A stretch of DNA of 64,000 bases. Origin: Euwallacea fornicatus (lineage: Eukaryota; Arthropoda; Insecta; Coleoptera; Curculionidae). Shown here one piece after another: positions 22,360 to 35,095 of this stretch. The notes under the pieces are model-generated. The model was given only the letters and a program-made list of their open reading frames with translations. It searched no databases and had not been told where the DNA came from. Positions within the stretch are counted from its first letter, which is position 1; the number at the start of each line of letters is the position of its first letter. The position numbers and the translations under genes were made by a program. The DNA lies in assembly GCF_040115645.1 (NCBI RefSeq), contig NC_089560.1:2232001-2296000 (forward strand), read 5' to 3'.

Positions 22360-25300
22360 TATATCCTTCCTCCCACAACTTTACGACAAAGGGTTATGTA
22401 CAGTTTATGACCATAACAGTCTTATTAGACTTTATTCAAATTCTCCTCTTCCATACGTTCTGCACTACATATGTGGGTTTTTCTTTTCCAACTGTCTCTA
22501 AAATTGGAACTTCTCACATGAATGAACTAATAGTCATTTCTTCTTTCTGTGTGGGTTAAATAATGAATGGGCGGTGTTTTACAGGGTATAGTCCAAGCAT
22601 GTATATGATTATTCCTTACTATTTTATTCTGAAGCTTAGTGATACTTAGTGATATAGTACTCATTTAAGTTGTAATAAAGGTCAAGCCAACATTAGATCT
22701 TATTTCTCAGCACGTTAACTTAACACCACTAGCCGAACACTATGCACTGCGAAGTACCAAATTAGGCGAAAGGGCTTCGGAAACATAAGGTCGCCAATAT
22801 AATCTATTTTAATGTCCCAATGGAGCAGCTCTATTTGGCCCAGACGACAATGTTAACTAGATAAACAGAGACTGCCTCAGAATGGGAAAATATACGTTTT
22901 GCTGAAAACGCTCTCCAAACTGCCGGAGCTCCATTCGGTCTTATCTTGTGGTAATAAAGAACGTTTTGAGAGTGGAAACTAGGCTAGATAGTGTTAAGCA
23001 AGTTGGGGCTTTACAAGATGTTGTAACGTGTTGTAATTCCACGGCAATATCTTTTTTTTTTGTTTTGTATATGTGTATCCCCCCTTGTGTTTTGGGAGAA
23101 AGTTTCCTTGCACTGTTACTTTCCGAAATTCGGGCGTGCACTAATAGAGGCCTTAACGTTATATTTTCATTTTATTTTAACGCATGAAGCACAACAAAAA
23201 GGAGCTCAGAAAATTATCACAAACAAGTATCTTAAATATATTATAAAGGTTATAAAATTCGTAGGTAACTTTCACCATTTGTCAGGCACACGCCATAACA
23301 TAATGATACGCTTGGAGTTGAAAGCGAACATTTCCAGAATTTATGGTTAAATAAATTTTATATATCACTGGGGAAAAGAATATGGTTGACATTAACAGGG
23401 TTTGGGGAAGAAAGTTTTTTTCTGCACCAACAAATCATTAAGGCATGAAGTGAAGTACAGACTTAATTAAAGTACTTGGCGAAATTATTTTGCTCAGCAA
23501 ATTTCATTATCTTAACAAATTAAACCAGGACTCTTATTGCTAAACCAACAAAGTAAGCAAAATAATAATTACATGAATCTATACAGAATTTGAATCTTCG
23601 GTTGCTCGCCAGTTTAAAGTAATTACAAAACTTTTGCTGACTGAGAACTTCATTACTCCGCGGAATAAAAAGTTTTAAATTAAAATGGGATTAACATATA
23701 CCCACAACCTAATTTGCTAAAAGCAATTTCAGTTTCCAACGGATATTCGTTTTGAATTGGGATAGTTTTGTTTTGTCTTTTTCCCATAAGAATTGTGAGT
23801 TTTATTTATAAAGTTACAGCGAATAAACGAAGCAAAATAGGAAAAGATCTAATTATTTAGGGCTTTTTTTTTGGAATGTTCGTATTACTTCAATTTTTAA
23901 ATGAACTTGAAAAACCTATATTTAGTTAGGATGAGCGGCATCTATGGTGTATATCGATAATTACAGTTACATATATCAGATTTTAAATGATCTGCTGGTG
24001 GCCGAGTTGACGGTACCGACTAAATTCTGGTTTGTTACACATTTAAATTCTCACACATTTAAATCTCGAAATCCCGGAAAGGATTCACCGAACTTTGTCA
24101 GATGAGATTATGTCGGATAATCTCTCTTCTTAACTAACTTACAAGGCTAATCAAAGTTCTGAATTTTTCCCCAAGTTCAGTAATGCGCGGATGAAAAAAC
24201 TGTAATTTTCCTCAAATTGCTCGATGACACAACGATAAAGAACAAAAAACTAAAGTGTTTATTTTCTATAAGGACACGACGTCGGGACAGTTTAGTTATT
24301 TTATTATAGGTGTTTTGATTAGGACCATCCCTTCTTATAATTCATTTTCAGGATCAAATAAAGAACCAGATAGGTAATTAGTGAAATGTAGGATACTCAA
24401 GTATTCTTGACACGAGGCTGGATTGTCATCTTGCAATATCGTAATGTAATGTAAAAAGTCTCAATATAATCCAAAACGAAAAGTGAACTGAAATAATTTA
24501 AATTTTGTGAAAGATCCTTGATATTCAATGTCAGTGTTATCTGAAGAGCACTTCTGCTTCTGACACGAAAGCCTTATAAAGGATTGGAAGCTTTGTATAT
24601 CCCCGAATTTGCTGCAATGTAATAAGCTTAGTTCTCTTTCAAACTCTACATACGTAGTCATCTCCGCAGATTCGTTGAGGATTACATGTCGGGGTTTATA
24701 TTTCTACTTGAACATTGCAGTTTAAAAAGTAACTTCATTTTCTTTCATTTGTATTTTGCGATAAAATCGAATTTTATAACCAAAACGGCGTAATTTATTT
24801 CAATAATTCGATTACTGTCGATTTAAATAACCGTTTATTTCCCTAAAACTATTTGCAGAATTAAAAAACAAACGTTTTGTGCGCGATATATCTTTTGCCA
24901 AACTGCCAATAAAACCTATCAGTGACGTGCATAAAGCTAATTTATTGTAACGTCCCCTATAGGTACGATAGGGGGATGATTGCACATTTTTCAGCGAATT
25001 AACCATGGTTTCCGCAAAATTCATTTCGCAATTTGCTGGCAATGATTATTCTGTGTTATATTATTGGAAAATTTCAATTTACAATTTGAATAAAAAAATA
25101 CTAGGAAAAAAGTTTTTGCACATCTGCGTGTGTATCGAATTAGATTGCACGTACGTGCCTAGGGTGTGCGGGAGAACGTAATATTTAAATAACAAAGACA
25201 AACATATAATATGCATGTCTTTTATACACCAGACTAACGGATCAAAATTGATAATGGAAGTGTATATGGGTTGAATAAAAATGATGATATGAACGTATGC

Positions 25301-25600
25301 CTTTGAGTTGGTTAATTGTTACAATTGTAACAGGATCAGAGGCGTGGTGATATGTATGAATGATTTCACTGTGTTCCATATAACTATGAACAGTTAACGT
25401 GATTTTGATTTTTTTCTAGTGTTTAATTCATAAATTAATAGTTCTTCATCTCCTCATTCTTTACCTGCCTTTGTTGACCCAGTTTTTTTTATAAAACATA
25501 AAATGTTTATGGCGCCTCTGGTTATATTTTACGTTCACCTTGCATTGATCTGATGTACACGATTGGTATGTATAACGCATGTGTACAAATCTAAACTATA
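22360..25600. other. Intergenic, no gene recognised
   Basis: ORFs at 22941-23350, 24461-24661 and 24812-25042 show no domain signature. The 23000 region has overlapping ORFs on both strands from locally higher GC only. No transposon ends identified. Confidence 0.5.
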
Positions 25601-27806
25601 TAGGATGTCCCAGGAAAAAATTCCATTCTGAATACCTTTTCTGTTGTTTGTTAAAAAAAATGCGTTTGGTGTCAAAGTAGTTTTGAAATTGTTATTCCTC
25701 TATCTCTAGAAACCGTCCTTTTTAAATTTTCAAATTTGAAGAGCAGTCGTGTTAAACCTCGTTTGAAAGGTAGTCGTGTTCTCTATATAATCGAATTTTT
25801 ATTTTATATCTTTGCTCGTCGATCTTGCAGAAATTAAACAGAACTAAGTGTCGTTACTGGAGTGACGTCAATCCTCATTTGTTCCGAAAGACCTATACTC
25901 AACAACCAAAAAATTGAAGGTTTGAGCAGGGATATTGGGTGATCACATCGACGAAGCAGTTTTCATTCCTGGAAACTTAAATCGAGAAAACTATCCGCCA
26001 CTTCTTTAAGGCGCCATATCTACCAGGATAACTGAAATACTTGAACAAGATTCCCACCTCTTAGAGCAAAAACACATTTCTGAACACGATGTAGTGCTTT
26101 CACACTACACTGCTGCTGTCCGACAATTTCTAAATGATCCCTGCAAGATGGATTGATAGAAAAGGTCCAGTGGAACGGCCCGCGAGATTCCCGGACTTTA
26201 GTTCCCTGGATTTTTTCCTATGGGAGCATTTACAAACTGAAATCTATAACACACAATCTGATTCCCTTAGGAGTTACGTGCCCGAATCGTTGAAAAGTGC
26301 AAGAGAATAACACCAGAAATGTTAGATAATGGGGACGACGTTTTGAGAAGCAGCTGTACAAAGTATCCACGCGAAAAGTCCCACCTCTCTTTAACTTTTT
26401 AATGTATTGAAAGAGGAAAAAAAAATCTAACAAAAAGTACTTGAAAGTTCATGTAGATTTTCAAGATAGTCAGCAATTTTATACAGGATGACTAATAAAC
26501 GCGTGCCAACTCAACATTGCATTTTTTGCACAATTAACCATTACTTTTTTACATATATTAAATTCTGCGTTTTATTTAGAATTCAAGGATATATATACAT
26601 ATGTCATATTTAAAATCTTATAATTTTTTAAATATTAAGAAAAAATTGCTCCCATGAAACATAATTCAATGGCAATGTTGTACAAATATATCTTGTTTGG
26701 CTTTAAAAGCAGTATGGTTGATATGGTTAGTAGTAATTTCTTTTGTTATTTTTATGGATTGTCTCAAAATTAAATTAAATAATTTATTGCGGTTATGACC
26801 AATATTTTCTATGAAAAATTGTATATACTGAAGAAGAAAGATGGTAAATTTTATCAATTTACTTAAATTATGAGAAAATTCTTTAAAAGATATTTTTAAT
26901 TTTTCTTATCTTCTAAATCCAATATTTACTTTTCAGCACAACAGGAGTGTAATTAATATTAATAATGAAAATTAAAATTAAATTTACTTAGATACAATGA
27001 CAATAAGGCAGAATGAACTTATTCCTTTGTTTTTGTTATTATTTTAAAGGTATTGTTCACAGTTCCTTCTGCCATGCTCAACAGATAATCAATATTTTCT
27101 TTTCCAAGCGTTGTAAGCATTTTGTTATCATATCACTTCGATTGACGTCATTTATTATATTTGCCACTCTTCTTTTCATTATAATTATGAGGTTTGAGGT
27201 ATGAACTCTATGTATCGTCGAATTCATAATAAAACGCAGAATTTAAATATATCAAAAAGTAATATGTAATTATTAAAAAAATACAATGTTGGGTAAGCAC
27301 AGGTTTATCAAATACCTTATATAAAACTGCTGACAACCTTGGAAAACTAAATTTTTAAGCATTTTTGTTTAAAAAAAATCTATTTTAATATACTAAAAAG
27401 TTAAAGGGGGATGGGACTTTTCGATTCTGTACTTGTGCATGGAAGGCAATAGAGGTCACTTTCAACATTTCTTACTATAAAATAAATACAATGCCAGTAA
27501 AAAGGGTAAAAATCAAGTGATATAGTTTTTGGTTAATGTCTACAAGACCGACATACAAAAATAAAGAGCAACATTTTGACCACGTAGAGGATAAAATTGC
27601 TTTTCATAATAGGTATAACACAACCCCTCTTCCAATTTGAACATTTCAAAGGGATAGTTTCCAGGAGGTCAAAGGATGACATTTTGAAAGCAACTTTTTA
27701 ATCAAATGATGTCCCCGTCTGTGTCAAAGTTGACGTTTTAATATATTTTTTTTATCAAACAACAGAAAAGATGTTCAGGGTGGACAGTTTTCTCTGGGAC
27801 CCCCTG
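25601..27806. mobile_element. Palindromic composite of two mariner-like copies
   Basis: The left end TAGGATGTCCCAGGAAAAAA and the reverse complement of the right end CAGGGGGTCCCAGAGAAAAC are inverted, TA-flanked (27807-27808 on the right). They stay similar for about 240 bp, including CTTTTCTGTTGTTTG and a GTGTTA(A/T)ACCT block. A second pair of inverted repeats lies inside (about 26365-26600 and 27190-27435), sharing CGAAAAGTCCCA, CTTTAACTTTTTA and AAATTCTGCGTTTTAT. The two halves therefore look like two same-family copies facing each other, the right one having lost most of its coding region. Confidence 0.65.
25845..26400 (+). pseudogene. Mariner-like transposase remnant in the composite
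   Basis: Plus strand: YWSDVNPHLFRKTYTQQ, a frameshifted stretch with GDHIDEAVFIPGNLNRENY, then WIDRKGPVERPARFPDFSSL leading into LDFFLWEHLQTEIYN, the third-aspartate motif. Several stops and frame changes interrupt it, and the second-aspartate region (LSHYTAAVRQFL) has lost its aspartate. The N-terminal DNA-binding domain is missing. Confidence 0.65.
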
Positions 27807-28629
27807 TACACGCAAATTAAGCTCTGCACCCTTTTCTAAAATTTCAAGACAGCTAACCACTTACTACTAGGCGTTAATAATAACCAAAAGCGAAATTCCA
27901 TCGGAGCTCAGCAAATTTCCCCCGATCCTAGGCATTTTTCCCCCAAGTAATTATTTCCTCAGCTATTTTCCGAACTGGTCAGCTTCCTGACGTTAATTTC
28001 ATCATATTTGAACTACGTAAAGCCTTCTCAATTTTCCCGAATCAGGTCACGTGCTCAGCGCCGCCAAAGGGATCGGCCAGGCCCCCCCCGGGGTTTGGCG
28101 GATTTATGGAGCACCGAAGTAGGCTGACGGAAATATTAATCGGTTGCATTACCACTAGAATGCGTTTTGCATTTTCTTTTCTCTATTGCAGAGTTATTGC
28201 CTTAATTTCCTAGATTCTGGACCACAGGGTATAATACCACATTTCTTGGTCATTATTGGCACTTAAACTGCCAATATTAGTTTTGGCTGGGCCTATTAGA
28301 AGCTCGAGTTTTATGATTGACATTTCAGGTATTGGATTATTAAGCTTCCAGCATTCTCAAACGACCATTCCATAACGAATATTGTAGTTATGTCTCTCGT
28401 CTTATTAACCCATGAAATTTCGTTTTGTTGAAAGATTGAATTAGAAGTTATAAGCAGCTGCTCTAACGCTCTTTTGCTTCGTTTCCAATTTAATTTTCCT
28501 CCTTAAAAAGCCAGAGGAGAAATGTTGTTTGTCTGCAAGTAAACGAACGGAATACTCGAAAGGCGGAGAAATCAAGAAGATGGCAGGTCATCCGGTGCAC
28601 CGCGATAAGCAGACAACATGAGGGGTATA
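27807..28629. other. Intergenic, no gene recognised
   Basis: Nothing codes convincingly. A short GC-rich patch with a C8 run lies near 28060-28110. It is too small to call a CpG island. Confidence 0.5.
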
Positions 28630-29275
28630 AATAAAATGAAGGAAAAGTGCTGTCGACCTTCCCCTCTTTTCAATTTTTCGATAAGGGGGTTGTTTTATTA
28701 AGGTTTGCTTATCGGCTGTGATTTTGATGTTATTTGCAGAATTGGGGCCTGTTTGATAGGAGGATATGATGCTGAAGCAACCTTTTTATCCAGTATTATA
28801 CAGGGTGATTCGTTCGCATCACAGAATTCGCAGGCATTCAAATTTCTGCAAAGATCGCTTAAGAATTGCACTAGAACTGACTTACCTACGGCGCCCACGT
28901 GGAAAAATACATGGTGTTTCATAAACTCCGATTCAGTCCAACATATACTTTTTTAACCAAACGTTCTTTCTAGAAGCGCATACTGGCTTCAGATTGCTAA
29001 ACAGAACTCATTTAGTCTGATCTTCAAAAACCTGGAAGATTCTCTGGGAGTCTTGGAAAATTTTATGGATCTTTGAGGAGAAGAATCACTCGGGGAAACT
29101 TGTAAGTGTGAATGAGAGAAAAGTCTCTCGAGTTTCCCCTTTTTTTCAATTTGTGATAAGGAGGTTGTTTTGTTAGCATTTCCTTATCGGCTGTGATGTC
29201 GATGTTATATTGAGGGTTGGGGTTTCTTTGACATGAGATTATGGAGCAGGAGCTAACTCCTTTAGGGTTCTTTTT
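28630..29275. repeat. Diverged tandem duplication, offset about 475 bp
   Basis: The segments around 28630-28795 and 29105-29275 are direct repeats: both contain a purine-rich GAAAAGT lead, CCCCT..TTTTCAATTT, GATAAG(G)GGTTGTTTT, and CTTATCGGCTGTGAT followed by CGATGTTAT or TGATGTTAT. The left copy is followed by about 160 bp (28799-28960) that begins CAGGGTGATTCG and has no counterpart in the right copy, probably a later insertion of mobile-element sequence. Confidence 0.6.
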
Positions 29276-30130
29276 AGGATTTAAAGATAATCTTCTAGTT
29301 CCTGTACAAACGTCAGATTGTTACATTGTTGAGAGAATCTTCTAGTGTTTTCTGTTTTCATAAAAAAATTAAGACGTAGTCACAATTATCTACTGTTTTT
29401 CCGAGCAATTACGTATTTACAGACATCTCTCAAGATTAAAAAAAAATCTCTTAGTTTCTCTGATTTGATCGATATGTCTTGTCATCGGGGGTTTAAGGGC
29501 TGCTACCGCAGCAACTACCTATAAGCATTGGCAAAATGGAAATTTTCGAAAACCACAAGTTATTGCGAAGACTGCAACGTCTATTTCTCTACTTCTTTAT
29601 TTTTTAAAGAATACAATTGGAAAACTGCTGAAGCAGATCAATATCGATTTAAAATCAGGGAATACTTGAATCGCTCGGTCCCTCCTATAATCATTCTCCT
29701 CACGATTTTGTAAAAAGGAAAGGAAATATTCTTCTCTTCAATTCCTCTCTTCAAGACGTAGAAAAAGCAAAGCAAGGAGTATCTCTAATCGAATCAAACC
29801 ACCAGGTCGCCGAAGATTCATCGCTTTTAACTGTGAATTCTGATTCATCGATATGCGATATTCATCATTAATGCGACCAAAGACATAATTTAATTTCAAT
29901 GTTTGAAGCTACCGGTGTTTTCCCGGGTATCGGCACAAGCTTATTTCCTTTAATACTTAAACTTGAAATATGCGAGCCTTTTGAATTAAGAGCTTTGTAT
30001 TATTTGTATCGGCAAAGCAGGTTTAAATCGATAAAAATCTCTGCCGATGCAGCATGATATTCACGACGAACTTATTCTATAATGGAAAAATACAGATTTA
30101 TTCGTTGTTTCTTGTTATCTTTTATACATA
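29276..30130. other. Intergenic, no gene recognised
   Basis: One 61-codon plus ORF (29528-29713) without motifs. Nothing else supportable. Confidence 0.5.
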
Positions 30131-32357
30131 CAGGGTGTCAGTTTGAAATATTCCTACCACTATTATCTCGAAACGAGATAGATTTTTTTAATCGTCGAAA
30201 CACCTCAGTTTTGTTACAGAGAGGAAATTTTTTTTAATGTAAAATTTACTGCACCCCTTTTATCGTTTCACCCCTATACTCCCTAAAGTCACTCTCTCAA
30301 ATATCTTAAATGGTTAGGGGGTTAGGTGATACATCATTTTGAGGGACTTTTTATTCTCTACATTTTGGCACCTCATTTGTTACATATGACTGCTGCGTTA
30401 TCATGTTAGATCTTTTTGATAATTCTAAATAAATTTTTCCTATTAATGTTGTGATAGTGTGAAAACGAAGTTTTGTTTTATTTAAACGTGTGTTACTATT
30501 AGGAAATTGTTTTAATAAACTTATGAATAGCCATTTGAAATTATAAAACAAGTAATTTTTCATATTATTATTGTTTAAAAAAAAACACATTCAAAATTGG
30601 AATTCCTATTTTTAACACTTTCAATTTATTAAATGCTCGAAATATTCTCCATTATTTTCCAAACAATAATAAAGCTAATTTTACGACTCGTCCCCTGACA
30701 TTGTCAAATACCGCTTCTGGAATATCCCTGTTTGCTTTTATCATTCTTCTTTTTAAATCGTCATGATTATCAGAATGGATTTTGTAAACAACCGATTTTA
30801 TAACCCCCATCCCTATCCCATAAAAAATAATCTAACGGCGGTAAGTCTGGTCATCTTGCAGGCCATTCTATCGGTCCCCTTCTTCCAATCCATTTGTCCG
30901 AAAATCGGTCATCCAACCATTCTCGCACTAGGCGAGAATAATGCGGTGGAGCTCTATCTTGCTGAAAATGTATTTGGTCGCCTTGTAAGATGTTTCCAGC
31001 AACTTAATCTTCCAAATGAGTTGTTAGTAAAGGGTCAATTACGTTTTCAAGTAAGTTTAAGTACAGTTTTCCAATTAAATTTTCCTCAATAAACAAAGCT
31101 CCGGTAACGGCATTTGCGAGAATATCAACCCAAACATTTTTTTTTCTGGTCACTGTATATCACCGTCTCTAAAAATTTGAGGATTTTTGTCAATCCAATG
31201 TCGGTAGTTTTGTTTATTGACCCAACCATGCCGAAAAAATCTCATTATTAAAGCGATTGTTTAAAATGTATATATGGTTATTATAAATTAAGTTGGTCAC
31301 AGTTTCGTAAAACCCGATTCTTCTATTAAAATCGTCGTCATAAAATTCCTGTAAAATTTGCATTTTTTAGGGATGAAATTTATTTTATTTTAGTGCATTT
31401 CATACAGTTTCATGTGACGTTGGAGTTTGACCTGCGACCGTACGCAGTGAATTGCTGGGTTGTGCAACGAAGGTTTCCAGAATATCTATTTGAGCAGATT
31501 CGTTTAAAACACGCTGAACAGCCCTTTTTTTGTTTGGAATAGGACCTGTTTCAGTAATTTTTTTCATTAAGTCTAAAACGTATCTGCGACTCACATTCGC
31601 ATTAGGATTTCCAGCATTAAAAACTTGCACTGTTCCTCTTGCGCATGTTCCTTGCTCCCCATAAATAAAAATAATTTCGGTCCTTTTTACACGCGAATTA
31701 TCGCAATAAATTTTAACTGATTTGAACCCCTATACTATTAAAGTCGTCCAGTTCCACTGGAAAGTGAATAATATTTTTCATGCAAGATAATACCAAAATT
31801 TATCGAAACGGCATTTCAGTGCAAATAAAAATAAATAATGGAAAAAATTCAAATTCTACGTAGATGCGTCCTTTCGAGGACCGAGGAAATGCATTAGATG
31901 GGTAAACATGTGCTTCAGTGATTAATGCATCTGTTTCTTTAATGGTCGTCTCGACAAACGATAAGTTACTAAATAGATTAATTACAACAATTTCCTAATC
32001 GTGAGACATTTTTGAGTAAAATGTCTTAGTTTAAAGGCGATCAAAACACTAATAGGGAAAATTAAGTTAGAATGATCAAAGACACCTAACTTGATTACGC
32101 AATAGTCAAATGTTACAAACGGAGTACAAAAATGTTGAGAATGGAAAGCCCTTTAAAATTATGTATCACTTAAACCCTTTTAGCATTTAAGATATTTGAG
32201 AGGGTAACTCTAGAGAGCAAAGGGTTGAACGAGGCGCAGTGAATTCTACATAAAAATTATTCCTCTTCGATGATAATATCGACGTGTTCTGGCGGTTAAA
32301 AAAAATATATCCTGTTACGAAATAATGGGCGTGGCAAGATTTCAAATTAGCACCCTG
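30131..32357 (-). mobile_element. Mariner-like element with about 240-bp terminal inverted repeats
   Basis: The left end CAGGGTGTCAGTTTGAAAT and the reverse complement of the right end CAGGGTGCTAATTTGAAAT are flanked by TA (30129-30130, 32358-32359). The inverted similarity runs on to about 30375 and 32115, including GATAGATTTTTTTAA, AATTTACTGC / AATTCACTGC and CTCTCAAATATCTTAAATG. The transposase pseudogene between them is on the minus strand. Total 2.23 kb. Confidence 0.8.
30615..31645 (-). pseudogene. DD41D mariner-like transposase pseudogene
   Basis: The N-terminal DNA-binding part reads FIYGEQGTCARGTVQVFNAG and NANVSRRYVLDLMKKITETG, the type often annotated as DUF4817 in insects. The core follows: GWVNKQNYRHWIDKNPQIFR, VWVDILANAVTGALFIEENL, FQQDRAPPHYSRLVREWLDD, then WIGRRGPIEWPAR, a stop, and PDLPPLDYFLW. 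From FQQD to the aspartate of PLDY there are 41 intervening residues, so it is DD41D. The C-terminus keeps AVFDNVRGRVVKLALL. At least two stops and several frame changes inactivate it. Confidence 0.75.
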
Positions 32358-32486
32358 TACATATGCTTTTGTACCATTTTTCTACTACCTTTACGTTGCG
32401 TAACGGGCGAATAAACTTTGCGCAAATTATAATTAAACACATGTGGTTTTTCACACACATCACAGCTATTAGTATTTGTATCGCAT

Positions 32487-32487
<1 letters not shown>

Positions 32488-32516
<29 letters not shown>
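32488..32516 (+). repeat. (GAT)n microsatellite
   Basis: About 9.7 perfect GAT units. On the minus strand this makes an artefactual polyhistidine run in a short ORF. Confidence 0.95.
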
Positions 32517-32517
<1 letters not shown>

Positions 32518-34139
32518 TCCGTGCGAAAGATTTTGTAGCTTTCACTCAACAATCGCCAAAGTGTAAAATGCATCATTATAACCATCGAACGATGAGTTAC
32601 AAAAAAAACATCCTAAACGGCTTTTTAAGACAATGCCCGACTTCATCACATTTTTTGAGTGAACAATAATTATCATCGTCTATTATCGTCCTCCCTTGCC
32701 TAAAACCAATAAATTAGAAACCTCTCTGAAGAGTTTCAAACGTTCCAGTAGAACCTTTCCTAAAGGCATCTCTCAGTTTTTATTTCCCGCAACAGCAGCC
32801 TTTGTAAATCAGCTCTACAATGAAAATTTAAATTCTCCCTGTTTCTTTTGATCGAAACTCGTTTAAAGCAAATTTAATTTGTGCTAAACTTTCCTCTAAA
32901 ACCTCATTTCACTAGCTATTGAATATCCAGAGACCATCACCCAAAGGCCAAAAAAAACCTCTCTTAGTACATTGCATTTTCCCCACCAGTATTGCCTAGT
33001 TAAACAGGGTTCGATTATTTTCAGGGCATTAAAACACGAAATGGGCTGATAGAACTTCAATTTATTTTCTCATTAATATGCTAAATGTCATTACGAGACC
33101 GGTCAATAGGGATGCAGCACTGAATAGCCGTATAATAATACACGATGGGACTCCAAAATAAATTTCGTATCCATCGAGGGGAAAAGCGTTCCGCTTAAAT
33201 CTGAGCTAATTTATGGGTACTCGGGGAGTTTTCAAAATCGAATAATTAGATTCTGATTGGATGATTAAACTGCGATTATATGAGATGCTGCAAAATTCAG
33301 ACATAACCATCTTTTCCAACCCCAAGTCCAAAGGGACGTATACTTTTCGCCGTATCGCACCCTTATCAAGCACATTCGCGAATATTTTACGCCAATTTAG
33401 GCCCATAGTGGCCAGAAGTTTCGAGTAAAGATATGCTTGTTTAAGGATTTATATTTGTTTAATAATTAATAGGCGCAGAGCAGGACGTAAATTTATAATT
33501 AGGAACCCACAGGTAGGGAGAGATAGGTAATCAACAGTAAAAGCATATAATAATGCGGGAATTTGGGATATATGTAGAAAGTTTGAAAAGGATACAACAT
33601 TAAACTTTGAAACCGTATTTTGGTGTTATAACAAGGAGTGAATTATGTAGGGAAGGGAGCTCAAAGCTTCCCCAAACCACCCTCCCCGAACTGGCAAATA
33701 CTAATATTATGTGTTGTCTCGTTCCTTTAGTTATTTACTACTCATCTCTTCCACTCCTCTTCCTTCGGTTTTTGGAGTCTTTCTGCTCTTCTACTTCTCT
33801 GCAACATATCCGTTCTCACTACGAAATTTCCTAACTACTCTGGGATCTCTCCTTACTTATCCTCACCTCTACCGCTCTGTTGATTCTTTTGCCATGCAGC
33901 TTTCCGTACCACTGTACTCCATTAGTAAACTGCTCCACAGTGAGGGATATGGTTAAATATTAATAAATAACAAATAGCATGGTAGAATATATATTTTTTT
34001 CGCATCAGTCTTAAAGCGGTAATAAACAATATGGATACAAAATTAAATATATTGCTATTTCACATTTCTCCTCTAAATCTAATAAAGATATATTGATATC
34101 GGATGACGTACCATTTGCATGTTCTTGTCGCTTTACTTG
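32517..34139. other. Intergenic, no gene recognised
   Basis: Pyrimidine-rich near 33700-33880. Its ORFs (33607-33834, 33711-33956) follow from that composition and have no domain features. The minus ORF 33206-33406 is also unassigned. Confidence 0.5.
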
Positions 34140-35095
34140 GTTGTACAAAGGAGTTCGAACATTTTTATAATGCGTCGGAGAAAGTTGGGTTTAGAGAAAA
34201 AATACGGCTATGAATAAGCTGTACGCTGAATCTAAACAACAGGATGTTGTCCAATTGTTCCACGTTTCTCAAACTATGACATCCATGCTGGCGATAAGGT
34301 TTCAACAAACTGAAAATGTCACAGAAAGACAGCGAAGAGGCCGACCAAAGAAACCTACGGCTACGCAAAACCGACTTATTACAGTTTGCGCGAAGAGACT
34401 GCGCCCTGCCCATATGTAAGCATTAGACTTGTAGTCCGAGTTTTTATCGAAACAATTTGTAGGAGACTTAAAACAAGTAAACATACTTATACAATATAAT
34501 AAAATTGCAAGACTAAAGTGGACAAGAGAGCACATGAATTGGGGTAAAGAGTGTCGTTCTGTATTTTTCATGGGCGAGTCCAGATTTGGTCGTTGCTCTG
34601 ATAGTCGGCATGTTCGTGTCAGGACAAACCCAGCAATATGCAAAAACTTAACAACTGCAGGAGAAATGCTTCTTTTTGATGCGGGCGAAATTTGCTATGA
34701 TGAGAAAAATGAGTTGTACATATTTGAAAGAAACATGACTGCAGAAATCTATGCAGAGGACATCATCAACATGATTCAACCAAATTTTCAAGCTGCCATA
34801 GGAGAAAATTTCCGATTTTTTGATACTGCTCGACCACATCTTGCCGCAATCGTTATTGATGCAATTGCAAACGTAGGTATCGAATATTTACCATTTCCGT
34901 CAAAATGACCGGATTTTAACCACATTAAACATGTGTGGGACATGCTGCAAAGAAGTGTGGCACATCATCGACCACGCCCTCAAACAATGCCATAACTTCG
35001 AGAACTTCATTCACAGTTATGGGAAATTTTATCATAAGACGATAAAAACCATCTCACTGAAACTATGCCAAGGCGATTCGAAGCAATCATACACT
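34140..35095 (+). pseudogene. Tc1-like (DD34E) transposase pseudogene
   Basis: The N-terminal paired-like helix-turn-helix is at 34210-34420: QDVVQLFHVSQTMTSMLAIR then the GRPKKPTATQNRL hook. The catalytic part starts at 34534 with FFMGESRFGR, where the usual DES aspartate is glycine. It continues to FFDTARPHLAAIVIDAIANV (second aspartate kept), then a stop and PDFNHIKHVWDMLQRSVAHH, where the catalytic glutamate of NPIEHVW is lysine. Two of three catalytic residues are lost and there are further stops. I could not find clear terminal repeats. Confidence 0.8.

Noticed and set aside
28060..28110. GC-rich patch with a C8 run, considered as a CpG-island promoter
   Set aside because: Only about 50 bp, no core promoter motif, and no ORF follows.
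28698..28922. Minus-strand segment ending FFHVGAVG before a GTAAGT, exon-like
   Set aside because: The frame opens only after a stop with no pyrimidine tract, and it overlaps mobile-element-like sequence beginning CAGGGTGATTCG and TACATGGTGTTTC. The donor is probably incidental.
30763..31092. 109-codon plus-strand ORF
   Set aside because: It is the antisense shadow of the minus-strand DD41D transposase, whose FQQDRAPPHY and WIGRRGPIEW motifs read on the other strand.
32342..32545. Minus ORF with a polyhistidine run
   Set aside because: Produced entirely by the (GAT)n microsatellite.
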